Source: Tieghemiomyces parasiticus (Eukaryota; Kickxellomycota; Dimargaritomycetes; Dimargaritales; Dimargaritaceae). Taken from it: a stretch of DNA of 13,115 nt. This document shows, piece by piece, positions 1-8,120 of the stretch. The DNA is taken from the NCBI GenBank assembly GCA_027575765.1, contig JANBPT010001165.1, forward strand, positions 1 through 13,115, given 5' to 3'. The first letter of the stretch is position 1; each line of letters starts with the position of its first letter. The position numbers and the translations under genes are program-made. The notes below the pieces were generated by a model that was not told where the DNA came from, made no database searches, and saw nothing but the letters and a program-made list of their open reading frames with translations.

Positions 1-1118
1 CGGGTGAGCTGTGAATTTGGATCCTAAATGTGTCACCGGTGGCAATGGCTTACTGCTGGTTGTCACTGGATTTGGACAAGTTCTCCAGAGAGACAAACAG
101 CCCGACGTACCGACAGCACTGTTTATTGGTTGTTTTTGGGGAGCAGTAAAATCGACAGAACTCAGCCCCCTTGGAAACTTGCACAGGACGAAACTCGCCA
201 TGTTAGGGGAACTGTGGTAGGTCTGGGCTGGCTGCACACGGATTAGCTGGGACGGACTGTTACAATCAGGGCCCAGGTCAAGGCTACCAATTTCGTTACA
301 TGAGCGGATAAGTCGGAAATGATCTTTGAGTGGGTCGTGACCCATACGGAAGAGGGTTGGTCACTTGTGAACGGTGGTGTGACAAGGGGTATATAATACC
401 AATTTTGATGGCATATTCGGAATGAATATCTATGTTTACCTAGTGGCTCCAAGAATACAAAGTCAACAATGAGGACCTACCATACTGTAAAATAATGGTC
501 TAATTTCTGAAGGGAGTGCATCAGTCGACGAACTGTGCCTGATGGCTCTATGTTTCATCTAAAAGACCAAGTCCTGGTGCCTCTAGCTGCCGCTTCTTGG
601 AAAGCGTTCGGAGCAATGTGTCGAAAGCCGTTCCCTTTAACTGGGTAACTCGACACCCCAAGAAGTCCCACTGGTTGATGCTGGGGTCTAAACTGCCACG
701 GCAGTGGCTAATGGCCCTAATAGTTTACCAGAATTGGCACTGGCCTGACAGCAGCCGCGGGCCGGTCGCCGCCTCTAGCTGGATCGACCCCCCATCCTTC
801 CTATCTTATCTGCTGCGGCTCCTTCTCGTCGGCCCGCGCCTTCACGCGGCGGACCTGAGAATGGCAAGCGCGCCGTCACAGCACATCTGCCTGGAGCCCA
901 AAGCTAGACCGTACCGGATTGACTTCACATGCCCGCTTGCAACTATCGTTCTTCCCTTTTCCACATCTTCCTGACTCATCACACTCTGCCGCACTTTTAG
1001 TTACCTTCGGCCCGTATCCGTGTACAGTACATTCCCGACCATCCGACTCCGCATCGTCTACCAGCCGAGTCACCCAATTATTCCATCCCAACCCATTTTC
1101 CAATCCGCATCCTTCGAC
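1..1118. other. Intergenic region upstream of RPN11
   Basis: I find no supportable gene here. Short open frames on both strands have no recognisable domain and no consistent codon bias. The left part (about 1-600) is mixed in composition. From about 740 to 900 it becomes rich in G+C and CpG, and from about 940 to 1118 the plus strand is pyrimidine-rich. This fits the promoter and 5' leader of RPN11. I saw no tRNA, no repeat array and no transposon ends. A TATATAA-like string lies near 390-397, about 720 bases before the RPN11 start, too far to assign to it. Confidence 0.6.
1074..1104 (+). promoter_or_regulatory. Two CCAAT boxes in a pyrimidine-rich RPN11 leader
   Basis: CCAAT occurs at 1074-1078 and again at 1100-1104, within 45 bases of the RPN11 start codon. 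The surrounding strand is C/T-rich. CCAAT is the binding core of the HAP/NF-Y complex in fungi. These copies sit so close to the ATG that they may instead lie in the transcribed leader, and a 5-base motif occurs often by chance. This is a weak call. Confidence 0.2.
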
Positions 1119-2211
1119 ATGGATCTCAGTGCCCTGGCTGCTGGTGGAGGTTTGCACGCTGGGAGTGGTGACGCCACCGTCAATGATACCGCCGAGGTGG
1201 TTCACATTTCGTCGCTGGCCCTGCTCAAGATGCTGAAGCACGGTAAGCGGGATAAACTAGTCCTGTCTCTAGGGGCGGTTGATGCCTGACTGCCGATGAA
1301 CCCCGTCGTCTGTGATGCCTCGTGAGCGACCAAGTGACTAACCTTTAACCGCGACAACCCACCCACCCCCCGCTTTTCCTCTCCCCGCATACTCACGCAC
1401 TCTTCCCTCTCCAGGCCGCGCTGGCGTACCCATGGAGGTGATGGGTCTGATGCTGGGCGAGTTTATCGACGACTATACCGTCCGGGTCATCGACGTGTTT
1501 GCCATGCCGCAGAGTGGAACGGGCGTATCAGTCGAAGCCATTGACGAGGCGTACCAGGCGGCCATGATGGAGATGCTGAAGCAGACGGGACGCTCCGAGT
1601 CGGTGGTGGGGTGGTACCATTCGCACCCGGGGTTCGGGTGCTGGCTGTCTAGCGTAGACGTGAGCACGCAGCAGGCCTTCGAGCGTCTCAACCCGCGCTC
1701 GGTGGCGGTGGTGGTGGACCCGATCCAGTCGGTCAAGGGCAAGGTGGTGATTGATGCCTTCCGGTGCATTGAGCCTCAGCTACTCATGGCCGGCCACGAG
1801 TCCCGCCAGCACACTTCGAACGTCGGGTACCTCAACCGGCCCAGCATCCAAGCCCTTATTCACGGTCTCAACCGGCATTACTACTCGATCGCCATCGACT
1901 ACCGCAAGAACGCCCTGGAGGAAAAGATGCTGCTTAATCTTCACAAGAAGGACTGGACCCACGGGCTCACCCTCACCAGCTTCGAGAACCACTGCAAAGG
2001 GAACGAGGCCAGTGTCAAGAAGATGCTCACCCTGGCCGAGGCCTACCACAAGTCCGTCCAGGAGGAGTCATCCCTCACTGCCGACCAGCTCAAGACCCGG
2101 CACATTGGTAAGCAGGACCCCAAACGTCACCTGGCTGAGACGGTCGAGGAGGCCATGTCGGACAACATTGTGCAGACCCTGGGCACGATGATCAACACCT
2201 CGGCGCTGTAG
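1119..2211 (+). CDS. RPN11: 26S proteasome lid deubiquitinase Rpn11 (PSMD14/POH1)
   Basis: Two exons, 1119-1242 and 1415-2211, join to give 306 residues, the same length as yeast Rpn11 and close to human PSMD14. Rpn11 is the zinc metalloprotease of the proteasome regulatory particle that removes ubiquitin chains as substrates enter the core. The MPN+/JAMM site is complete: Glu49 in [11 protein letters not shown], then H110-S-H112, Ser120 and Asp123 in [16 protein letters not shown] (HxHx7Sx2D). The hallmark [18 protein letters not shown] follows. The C-terminal region (about 230-306) has the usual helical end with DPKRHLAE and [11 protein letters not shown]. The intron splits a Gly codon in KHG|RAGVP and restores the family sequence exactly. 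An in-frame ATG exists upstream at 1020, but the start at 1119 (G at -3, G at +4) gives the family length. PRO1 lies convergent, 387 bases away. Confidence 0.97.
1243..1414 (+). other. RPN11: RPN11 intron (172 nt)
   Basis: The donor is GTAAGC and the acceptor follows a pyrimidine tract ending CTCCAG. A GACTAAC branch-like string lies at 1336-1342 and a TACTCAC string at 1390-1396. Removal joins the codons for KMLKHG and RAGVPMEV, which are contiguous in the family. Reading through instead would end at a stop near 1289. Confidence 0.93.
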
Positions 2212-2598
2212 TTACTTCTTATCGAGTGTGACACATCTGCCCCGTAGATGTCACCCGGGCAGTCTAGAATCATGGCCTACTTGCCATGACCTTTTTGCCT
2301 TTAAACCCTGCCTCGTTTGGCGAAATCGCTTCCCCTATTCAATGAACTACGGTTGGCATTCTAGGCGACGGTATAGTGGCTCCATTGGGGCATTGAACAA
2401 CATCGAGGTGGTGTAGAGGTTTACTTGAGCAAGTGACAGGGGTTGTGATTGCGAATGGAGAGTTTGAGGGGGGCTGGCGAGGGCACGCTGGCAGAGAACG
2501 GTGATCAGGCTTGCGAAAATTAGTTGCTATATCCGTGTCCGATTCAATTTACCCACCCAGATTTTCTTGCCGCCTTAACAATGCCGTACACGATGCGG
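2212..2598. other. Spacer between convergent RPN11 and PRO1
   Basis: The 387 bases hold the 3' ends of both genes. I see no third gene and no perfect AATAAA on either sense strand. The short open frames (for example 2228-2416) have no recognisable content. Confidence 0.6.
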
Positions 2599-4089
2599 TC
2601 ATGAGATGCTTATGGACGAAGCGGGCGGACCATTCGCCAGCCGGGGCAGTGGAGAACTGGCGCCCGAGGAGGTGGCCGACGGTGACGGGATGAGTAAGGA
2701 CTGTTTGGCGCGTATTTTGTTACGGTTTATGTGCGTCGTAAAAAAAGTCTCAATGACGCTGGGCTCGACAGTAATGGCCAGGTTGGTCCGGTTAATAAGG
2801 CAGTCTGCGTCCGCGTAACCCAAAAGCTGTTCGATATCTGAACTGTGGTGTCCGCGCAGCCGCTTGACCTCGGCGCTGGAGTAATTAATAAGGCCACGGC
2901 CAATCTCAACCGTTGTCACGGCGGCCGCCGTATTGACATCAATGGTCTCCTCCGTAGTGGGGATCGACAGTGACGCACGGGTCTCGTACACCACCCGCAC
3001 GCCCTGGTTGGAGGCGAAACTACCCTCGACGCGGACCACACCTGCGGCGAACAGGCTCTTTTTGTACTTAGCGACGGCGACCATGGCGCCGGCGTCAACG
3101 ACCAGGGTACCGACCGGGTGGAGGCCGTGTAGAATCCACCACTTGCGGTCCACCATGGGGTTGGGACGCGCCACGAACCGGGTGTAGTAAGGTTTCGCGA
3201 TGAGGGTCGGTACCGGAGCCGTCGCCGGCAGATTGCACAGTTCTGGGGCCAGTTCGCGGACAATGTCCAGGACGCGCAGAGCGGTGGAGCCTCGGGTGAT
3301 GATGGTGTCGACGCCCTTGGCGTTGGCCAGCTCGGCAGCGATGAGCTTGGTGACCATCCCACCGGTCCCCACGGACGACCCGGCGTCACTGACACAGATT
3401 TGTTCCTTGAGGGTCTGGATATCGTGGACGGTGACGATGGGCTGGGCATCCGGGTTGGTACGCGGGTTGTCCGTGTAGAGACAGTCCACGTCGGTCATGA
3501 GGAACAGGAAATCGGCGTGAACCATACCGGCGGTGATGGCCGATAGGGTGTCGTTATCGCCGAAACGAATCTCGCCCACGCTGATGGTATCGTTCTCGTT
3601 CACAATGGGCACCACACCCATATCAAGGAGGGCTTCGAAACAGTTGCGGGCGTTGAGGTAGTGCGTGCGTTGGGCCAGGTCGTGCCGCGTAAGTAGGACC
3701 TGGGCGATGGGCTGGCCTAACTGGCCAAACAGGTCGTCCCACAGGGCCATGAGCCGACCTTGGCCCACAGCAGCCACGGCCTGCTTCTTGGCCAGTTCCG
3801 CCGGTTTGAGCGGCATGGTGAGGCGGCGAAGGCCCATGGCGATGGCGCCGCTGGACACGAGAATGACCCGGTGACCCAGGCCACGGAGCTTAGTGACCAG
3901 TTCCACCATCAGCGATAGGCTGGCCAGTTGAGGTAGGTGGGTGTCCGGGTCACAAATGGAGGAGGTCCCCAGCTTGAGCACGATGGTTAGGCCTTCTTTG
4001 GCTGCGCGGTTAAGCGGGTGCTGGTGGTGGGGCGGGGCCTCGGCCGCGCTGGCGTCGTTAAGGTCAGGCACGAAGGCGGTGGCTGCCAT
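2599..4089 (-). CDS. PRO1: Glutamate 5-kinase (proline biosynthesis, PUA domain)
   Basis: This single-exon gene encodes 496 residues. It phosphorylates the gamma-carboxylate of glutamate with ATP, the first and usually proline-inhibited step of proline synthesis. The amino-acid kinase domain spans about residues 34-285: K39-LGTSS for phosphate binding, VSSGAIAMG (78-86), the glutamate-site NENDT (164-168), FGDNDTLSA (176-184), the nucleotide-site DVDCLYTDNPRTNPDA (200-215) and GTGGMVTKL (241-249). A PUA domain follows at about 325-445 (GTLVVDAGA, GLINYSSAEVKRLRG). There is no fused glutamyl-phosphate reductase, as in fungi and bacteria but unlike animal and plant P5CS. After about residue 455 there is a Ser/Pro-rich tail without an evident counterpart in yeast Pro1 (about 428 aa). 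The N-terminal 33 residues are also variable. The sense strand just before the ATG is C-rich. BET1 is divergent. Confidence 0.96.
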   Translation of the reverse strand: MAATAFVPDLNDASAAEAPPHHQHPLNRAAKEGLTIVLKLGTSSICDPDTHLPQLASLSLMVELVTKLRGLGHRVILVSSGAIAMGLRRLTMPLKPAELAKKQAVAAVGQGRLMALWDDLFGQLGQPIAQVLLTRHDLAQRTHYLNARNCFEALLDMGVVPIVNENDTISVGEIRFGDNDTLSAITAGMVHADFLFLMTDVDCLYTDNPRTNPDAQPIVTVHDIQTLKEQICVSDAGSSVGTGGMVTKLIAAELANAKGVDTIITRGSTALRVLDIVRELAPELCNLPATAPVPTLIAKPYYTRFVARPNPMVDRKWWILHGLHPVGTLVVDAGAMVAVAKYKKSLFAAGVVRVEGSFASNQGVRVVYETRASLSIPTTEETIDVNTAAAVTTVEIGRGLINYSSAEVKRLRGHHSSDIEQLLGYADADCLINRTNLAITVEPSVIETFFTTHINRNKIRAKQSLLIPSPSATSSGASSPLPRLANGPPASSISIS

Positions 4090-4738
4090 GAGGAAGGGGG
4101 GGTGGGTTTGGGGAAATCAAGAGCGGGTGGTGAGCGTTGGGGTATCGGAGGGGCCTTGAAGGTCTGAGGCGGGGATAAGAAGGTCGGGGTAAGGACGAGC
4201 AAGCGTTGGCAAGAGCAAGTGCGGGAACGAGGTGGAGCGTAGGGCAGGTGCCGAATTATCCCAGAAATAGGGTTAACGAGTATAGCAAATTGTCTCTGTG
4301 GAGCACACTCCGAAAGGGTCACGCGCCACTGCTTAAAATCGAAAAAAATTGGGTGTGGGCTACTAGCCCCCCGGCTAGCGGAACAGCCGGGGGCTAGTGG
4401 CCCACACCTCAGTTTCAATGCCCGCACGCTTCGCAGTAGCAGAGCCGGGTGAGTCACGTACCCTACGCTCCTGTCTGCCTTATTAGATGGTGCCGATAGG
4501 GAGGCAGCGGGTCTCTAAGCGCCATGGATAGTTGCCTTGGAGGTCGCTAAGAACCGCCCTGCGTCAACGTGGCCGAACTTGGTGGCTTAGACGGATAGCA
4601 CACTGTCGTCACGGCCCTCCCGCATCAGCTAAAGCCCAAGGCCGGGACATGCCCTACTCTGCACGGCATTGTCGCCAATACGGTTTGCGCTCATCCACTT
4701 GTACATTCTCCACTGGACCATCTGTCCCTACAATACAT
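4090..4738. other. Divergent PRO1/BET1 promoter region
   Basis: The 649 bases separate the two start codons. The PRO1-proximal part (4090-4200) is strongly purine-rich on +, that is pyrimidine-rich in the PRO1 sense, as before the other genes here. An inverted CCAAT (ATTGG on +, 4348-4352) abuts a long hairpin at 4352-4408. In the BET1 frame an extra in-frame ATG lies at 4649, so a longer BET1 N-terminus cannot be excluded. No separate gene is supported. Confidence 0.55.
4352..4408. repeat. Near-perfect 24-bp inverted repeat (hairpin)
   Basis: The left arm 4352-4376 pairs with the right arm 4385-4408 over 24 base pairs, with one bulged C in the left C-run and an 8-base loop (AGCGGAAC). The single non-Watson-Crick position (T4361/G4399) is a G-U wobble in + strand RNA but an A-C mismatch in - strand RNA. 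On the - strand the hairpin is followed by a T-run (A-run at 4342-4348 on +), giving a terminator-like shape. No target-site duplication is visible at the edges. It lies 263 bases upstream of the PRO1 ATG and 330 bases upstream of the BET1 ATG. Confidence 0.85.
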
Positions 4739-5328
4739 ATGCATTCTTCAAGGTAAGTGTTCCTACTTAGAGGCCCCACTGCGCAGTACCAACCCCGTGA
4801 GGCTAGTCGCCTACCGGCTACCCACCTCATCCCGCCCCATGGGCCCGATAGCCGCTTTCTACCCGCACCATCGACTCAGCCAACCTCGTGAGCTCCGACC
4901 TCCGTACTAATAACCCTTGCTCATCCCATCACTGCAGCCGCCAATCCCACCGGGCACGCCGGGCAGACTGGCCGAGTGAGGCATCGTCCAGCGCCACCTC
5001 CTACGCCCAGCCACGATATTATGACGAGTCTAACGCTCAGCCCGCGGCAACCCTGGATGAAAACGACAAGACCGTCGACAGCCTGCGCAGCAAACTGCTC
5101 AAACTGAAGGATGTCACCCTAGATATTGGCCACGAGATTCGCGACCAGAACACGTTTCTCGGCCAGATGAGCCAGGACTTTGACAGCACTGGTAGTGCCC
5201 TGGCTGGTACGATGAAGCGCTTCTACCGCATGGCGGCGTCGCAGAGCGGGGCGTACATGTGGCTCCTCTGTCTCTTTGCCGTGCTGATTTGTACCTTTCT
5301 GTACTTTTTCCTAAAATGGGGCGGTTAA
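4739..5328 (+). CDS. BET1: Bet1-type SNARE of ER-Golgi vesicle fusion
   Basis: Exons 4739-4752 and 4938-5328 give 134 residues, within the family range (118 aa in human, 142 in yeast). Bet1 is the Qc-type SNARE that pairs with Sed5, Bos1 and Sec22 for fusion of COPII vesicles at the Golgi. Residues 1-43 are polar and variable. The SNARE helix runs about 46-104 and contains VDSLRSKLLKLK, DIGHEIRDQNTFL and DFDSTGSALAGTM, closely matching animal Bet1. The zero-layer position is Gln75. A C-terminal membrane anchor at 112-130 (WLLCLFAVLICTFLYFFLK) ends four residues before the stop, as expected for a tail-anchored SNARE. Identity is firm; the N-terminus is less so. The spliced start is preferred because donor, branch site and acceptor are all strong and keep frame. 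Alternatives are an unspliced ATG at 4888 (146 aa) or an in-frame ATG at 4649 upstream of the first exon. Confidence 0.9.
4753..4937 (+). other. BET1: BET1 intron (185 nt) that decides the start
   Basis: The donor is AAG|GTAAGTG, a near-perfect yeast-like branch site TACTAAT lies at 4905-4911, and the acceptor ACTGCAG is 27 bases after the branch A. Exon 1 ends with two bases of a Ser codon, and C4938 completes it, so the frame is kept. The first coding exon would be only 14 nt (Met-His-Ser-Ser plus two bases). Confidence 0.72.
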
Positions 5329-6306
5329 TGTCCGAGCCAACTCCTCCAGGCGACTTTCGTTTCAGTAAAACGCAAAACGTGAAAAAAGGAATACGCCTAG
5401 AAATGCTATAATGATTTTTGGTCGGTACAAGCCATATCCAAGATGGCTAGAAATAGAATGTTAAGGCCTCGGCCATAGGCCTTGTATAGGAGGCTTGCGA
5501 GGGGGGGGGATGGCAGACATGGCAATTATCTAGATATTGCCCATCCTAAAGGCTGGCCACTTCTCGCAGCACCGTACGCAATTATACATCTCTGTCAGTT
5601 TAGTTTCTAACCCGACCATCCCCTACCCAGAGTATACATTTAACAAGCATTGCATGACAAAACATTTTTGTTCGTTATTACCATATCTACAGAAGCAAAG
5701 GGCATTCGAGTTGGCCTAACCACCACATTACCTGTACTAGATATATGCGGTCTACACGGTAACCTGGGGGAATATACCTACAACTACCATTGCAATATGC
5801 AGTTCTCACAATTAACAGAATCTCCTTCGGGTATGGTTTACTATGGCTTATCTTAATGGTAATTATAAGACAGGTTTCTACTCGTGTTGGCCTACTAATA
5901 GATCTCCAAAAGAATCGGGTTTATACAAGTTTTTAGAGCAAAGGCATTAGACACGCCTCCCGTGCTGTCTAGGTACGTATCACAGTGCAGTGAGTTTATA
6001 CAAGGCGTAAGCACAATGCAAAATCGATAGAGGATAGTGGAAAGCGGGGTCCATAATGATGGGGGGGAAGCCAAATAGATGTGGCACAGCTCATATAATA
6101 ATCAAAAATAAAAATGCCTGGGACGTAGGGAGGGCCTACCACGCTGGATACCGTGGAACAAAAAGGGAGAGCGTTGAACAAGGCAGAGTGTAAGTAAAAG
6201 GGGGGGAAAGTACAAGACGTAAGGGGGGGAGGCCGGTTGGCACACGGGAAAGCCGCGGCAGAAACAACGCCCGAGCCTTCGGCGGCGGCCGCAACAGGTG
6301 GCCCGG
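5329..6306. other. Spacer between convergent BET1 and MOB2
   Basis: The 978 bases are mixed to AT-rich with no supportable gene. They contain several plus-strand G-runs: 9 G at 5501-5509, and 7 G at 6061-6067, 6200-6206 and 6223-6229. The last three would be C-runs in a MOB2 3' UTR. A small perfect palindrome lies at 5463-5483. No perfect AATAAA is seen for either gene. T-rich sense sequence for MOB2 around 6095-6115 could serve 3' end formation. Confidence 0.55.
5463..5483. repeat. Short palindrome downstream of BET1
   Basis: AAGGCCT (5463-5469) and AGGCCTT (5477-5483) are perfect inverted copies around a 7-base loop, 135 bases after the BET1 stop. It could be a 3' end hairpin, but repeats of this size also arise by chance. 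Confidence 0.4.
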
Positions 6307-7463
6307 CTACGCGAAAACGCCGTTGGCCTCCCACAGCTGAATGAGGTCGGCCATGGGCGCCACCTCCTTCTTATCGAGCAGGTCAAACTCCCGGCAGAAG
6401 GTCATGAAGTGGGAAAACAACGAGTTGAAGTGCCGCTCGGCGGTGAGGTGCAGCAGCTTATCGTAGTGGCTATAGAAGATGTGGGCGAACACCCGGAATA
6501 TTTGCTTGACGATGGCGCGCACCACGCTGGGGAACCCGCGGGGGAACTCGTTACCTAGCGGGGAAGGGGTCAGGAGGGCGGAGGGTGGTGCGTCCCGGCT
6601 TGGGTTTAGTCGATGCTGGAACATGTGGAGGACCTGGCCTGTCGCGTCGACCAAAAACAAGGAAACAATCGCGCACTGTGGGGTTTGCTCGCAAACCTTT
6701 GTGACTTACCGGCCTTGGTGGGGAATACGGCCTCGTCGTCCAGGAGGTTCTGGATCCAGGTCATCACGTAGTCAATGTACTGCGGGGCCGGCAGCTTGGC
6801 GTTGCGCAGGCTGTTGTCGGTCCAGGTGTACTCGTGGCTATGCGGGGTCCAAGTGGAGGGGCGGGGGGTAGGAGACGGCGTTTCGAGGTTAGACGCGGCG
6901 AGCCGGCGGTGCAGGTCCACACAGCCGTTGGCACCAAAGTGCAGTCGCTTCCAGCGCGCCCCGCCGGGCAGCCACGCCGCCCGGTCACTTACCTTGGCCC
7001 GGCCGACATGCAAGGGCATTCGGATAAGGTGCAGAATTCGGACAGGGCGCCGTAGAACAGGTTGATGTACTCGAAAAAGTCAAACACCTGGGACGCCAGC
7101 CACTCGTTGGGGTCGACGTACTTGGGCCGTTCCACCAGGGGGCGGATGCGGCCCTTGAGCAGGGCCGAATTGGCCAGGGAGGGCAGCAGGAAGAGCGGGG
7201 GGTGCTCGGCGGCCTCGGGGTGCGACTTGCCCGGCAGGTGAAAAATATGGTGCGAGTCGCTGCCGGTGCTGGTCCGTTTGGACTTCTTGCCGAATTTCCT
7301 GGTTGGAGGGCCGGAGGGAAGGGTGGCGTCGAAGGCGATGGGTTGGGTTGGGGTGCTGGAGCATAGTGCGGCGGCGAGAAGGTCCGCTACTGGCCTCGGA
7401 AGCCCGGTGGAGGCGCGGCCGCTGTACCGCTGGGGGCACTTACGGCAGGTTGAAGAAACTCAT
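6307..7463 (-). CDS. MOB2: Mob2-type activator of the NDR/LATS kinase Cbk1
   Basis: Four exons (7463-7444, 7298-6993, 6837-6710, 6554-6307) join to 702 nt and 233 residues. Mob2 binds the N-terminal region of Cbk1/Orb6-type kinases and activates them in polarised growth, septation and cell-wall signalling. The Mob domain fills about residues 40-233. It carries PKYVDPNEWLASQVFDFFEY (65-84), CPCMSAGP, EYTWTDN, then KLPAPQYIDYVMTWIQNLL (123-141) and FPTKAG, wording typical of fungal Mob2 rather than Mob1. The zinc ligands C96, C101, H176 and H181 (Cx4C and Hx4H) are all present. The end, LIQLWEANGVFA, resembles the fungal Mob2 C-terminus (a Trp followed by a short helix). Residues 8-20 are basic and Ser/Thr-rich. 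Exon 2 encodes nearly half the protein, begins without a Met, and would be missed by simple ORF calling. BET1 is convergent and LIA1 divergent. Confidence 0.93.
6555..6709 (-). other. MOB2: MOB2 intron 3 (155 nt)
   Basis: The donor is GCCG|GTAAGTC, a CGACTAAAC branch-like string is present, and the acceptor is CGCTAG. It joins FPTKAG to NEFPRGFPSVV, matching the family. It has the same length as intron 2. Confidence 0.92.
6838..6992 (-). other. MOB2: MOB2 intron 2 (155 nt)
   Basis: The donor is AAG|GTAAGTG, a TCTAACC branch-like string lies inside, and the acceptor is GCATAG. Removal joins CPCMSAGP to SHEYTWTD, a segment that is continuous in all Mob proteins. Confidence 0.9.
7299..7443 (-). 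other. MOB2: MOB2 intron 1 (145 nt)
   Basis: The donor is CC|GTAAGTG after the seventh codon begins, and the acceptor is CCAACCAG. Joining yields MSFFNLPKFGKKSK in frame. The first exon is only 20 nt and rests on splice signals and frame, since the N-terminus is not conserved. Confidence 0.75.
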
Positions 7464-7653
7464 GGCGGCTCGGCCGGGGCTGGCTAGACGCGAAGGGGCG
7501 GGCCGCGGCGGTGAAGGCGTACGCTGGGGTCCGGCGGCCTAGTGGACAGCGCGGGGCCGGGAATCCAAAAGACGGGGCGGGGCGCTGGGGTCCGAGATGA
7601 CCGCGAGGAGCTTCGGGACGGGAGGGGCGAAGGTGCGAAGCGGAGGGAACGGC

Positions 7654-7687
7654 GGGGAGCGAGGGCAATGGGGGCAAGTGGGAGGGG
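7654..7687 (+). other. G-quadruplex motif in the MOB2/LIA1 promoter
   Basis: Five G-runs (4, 3, 5, 3 and 4 G) are separated by loops of 5, 4, 5 and 1 bases, matching the G3+N1-7 pattern. It lies on the strand that is non-template for LIA1 and template for MOB2, about 190-225 bases upstream of the MOB2 start. Formation in the cell is inferred, not shown. Confidence 0.6.
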
Positions 7688-8011
7688 AAATGCGGCGCAT
7701 GCAGTGGGCGGGGAGTCAGCCGGGCGTGGGGGAAAGAGGGGCTTCTCAGCCTCGCCCGAGGCTGCAGGGCGGGACGGCGCGGGCCAAAGGTGGTGGAGAA
7801 GGCCGCTGGTGCAGCCAGGCCTGGAGGGCGGCCAGTGGGGAGGCCGCAGGGACGCCGGGCGGGGCTTTCCGTGCCCTCGCCGAATTCTCCGCCCCCGCAG
7901 TCGACTGGTGGGCAGCAGGGCTCGGCCAGTGAGCCTCTCCGTCCATCCCACGCTGCCTATGGCTGGAGTGGGGGGCCTGGTGCCCACTTGGGCCTGGGCT
8001 TCACCCACCTA

Positions 8012-8032
8012 TTTTTCTTTTTTTTCCCCCCT
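8012..8032 (+). promoter_or_regulatory. Poly-pyrimidine tract upstream of LIA1
   Basis: An uninterrupted T/C run includes eight consecutive T followed by six C. Poly(dA:dT) tracts disfavour nucleosomes in fungal promoters, so this may mark the open core of the divergent promoter. It lies about 195 bases before the LIA1 ATG. Confidence 0.35.
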
Positions 8033-8115
8033 GACTGCCGTCGTCCCTGCGAAGCCACGCCGGACGCCCAGAGCCTACGAACTCGCCCCAGAGCGCCCGC
8101 AGTGGCCAGCAGCGA

Positions 8116-8120
8116 CCAAT
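8116..8120 (+). promoter_or_regulatory. CCAAT box upstream of LIA1
   Basis: A single CCAAT lies 107 bases before the LIA1 ATG, a usual distance for HAP/NF-Y sites. The motif is short and could be chance. Confidence 0.25.

Noticed and set aside
39..47. GGTGGCAAT, one base off the yeast proteasome control element (PACE) bound by Rpn4
   Set aside because: It lies about 1.07 kb before the RPN11 start, the match is imperfect, and Rpn4-PACE control is documented mainly in ascomycete yeasts.
876..1241. 121-codon - strand open frame over the RPN11 promoter and exon 1
   Set aside because: It overlaps RPN11 exon 1 antisense and has no recognisable domain or leader signals.
7080..7439. 119-codon - strand open frame across MOB2 intron 1 and exon 2
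   Set aside because: It is a shadow in the wrong frame. The adjacent frame encodes the conserved Mob domain.
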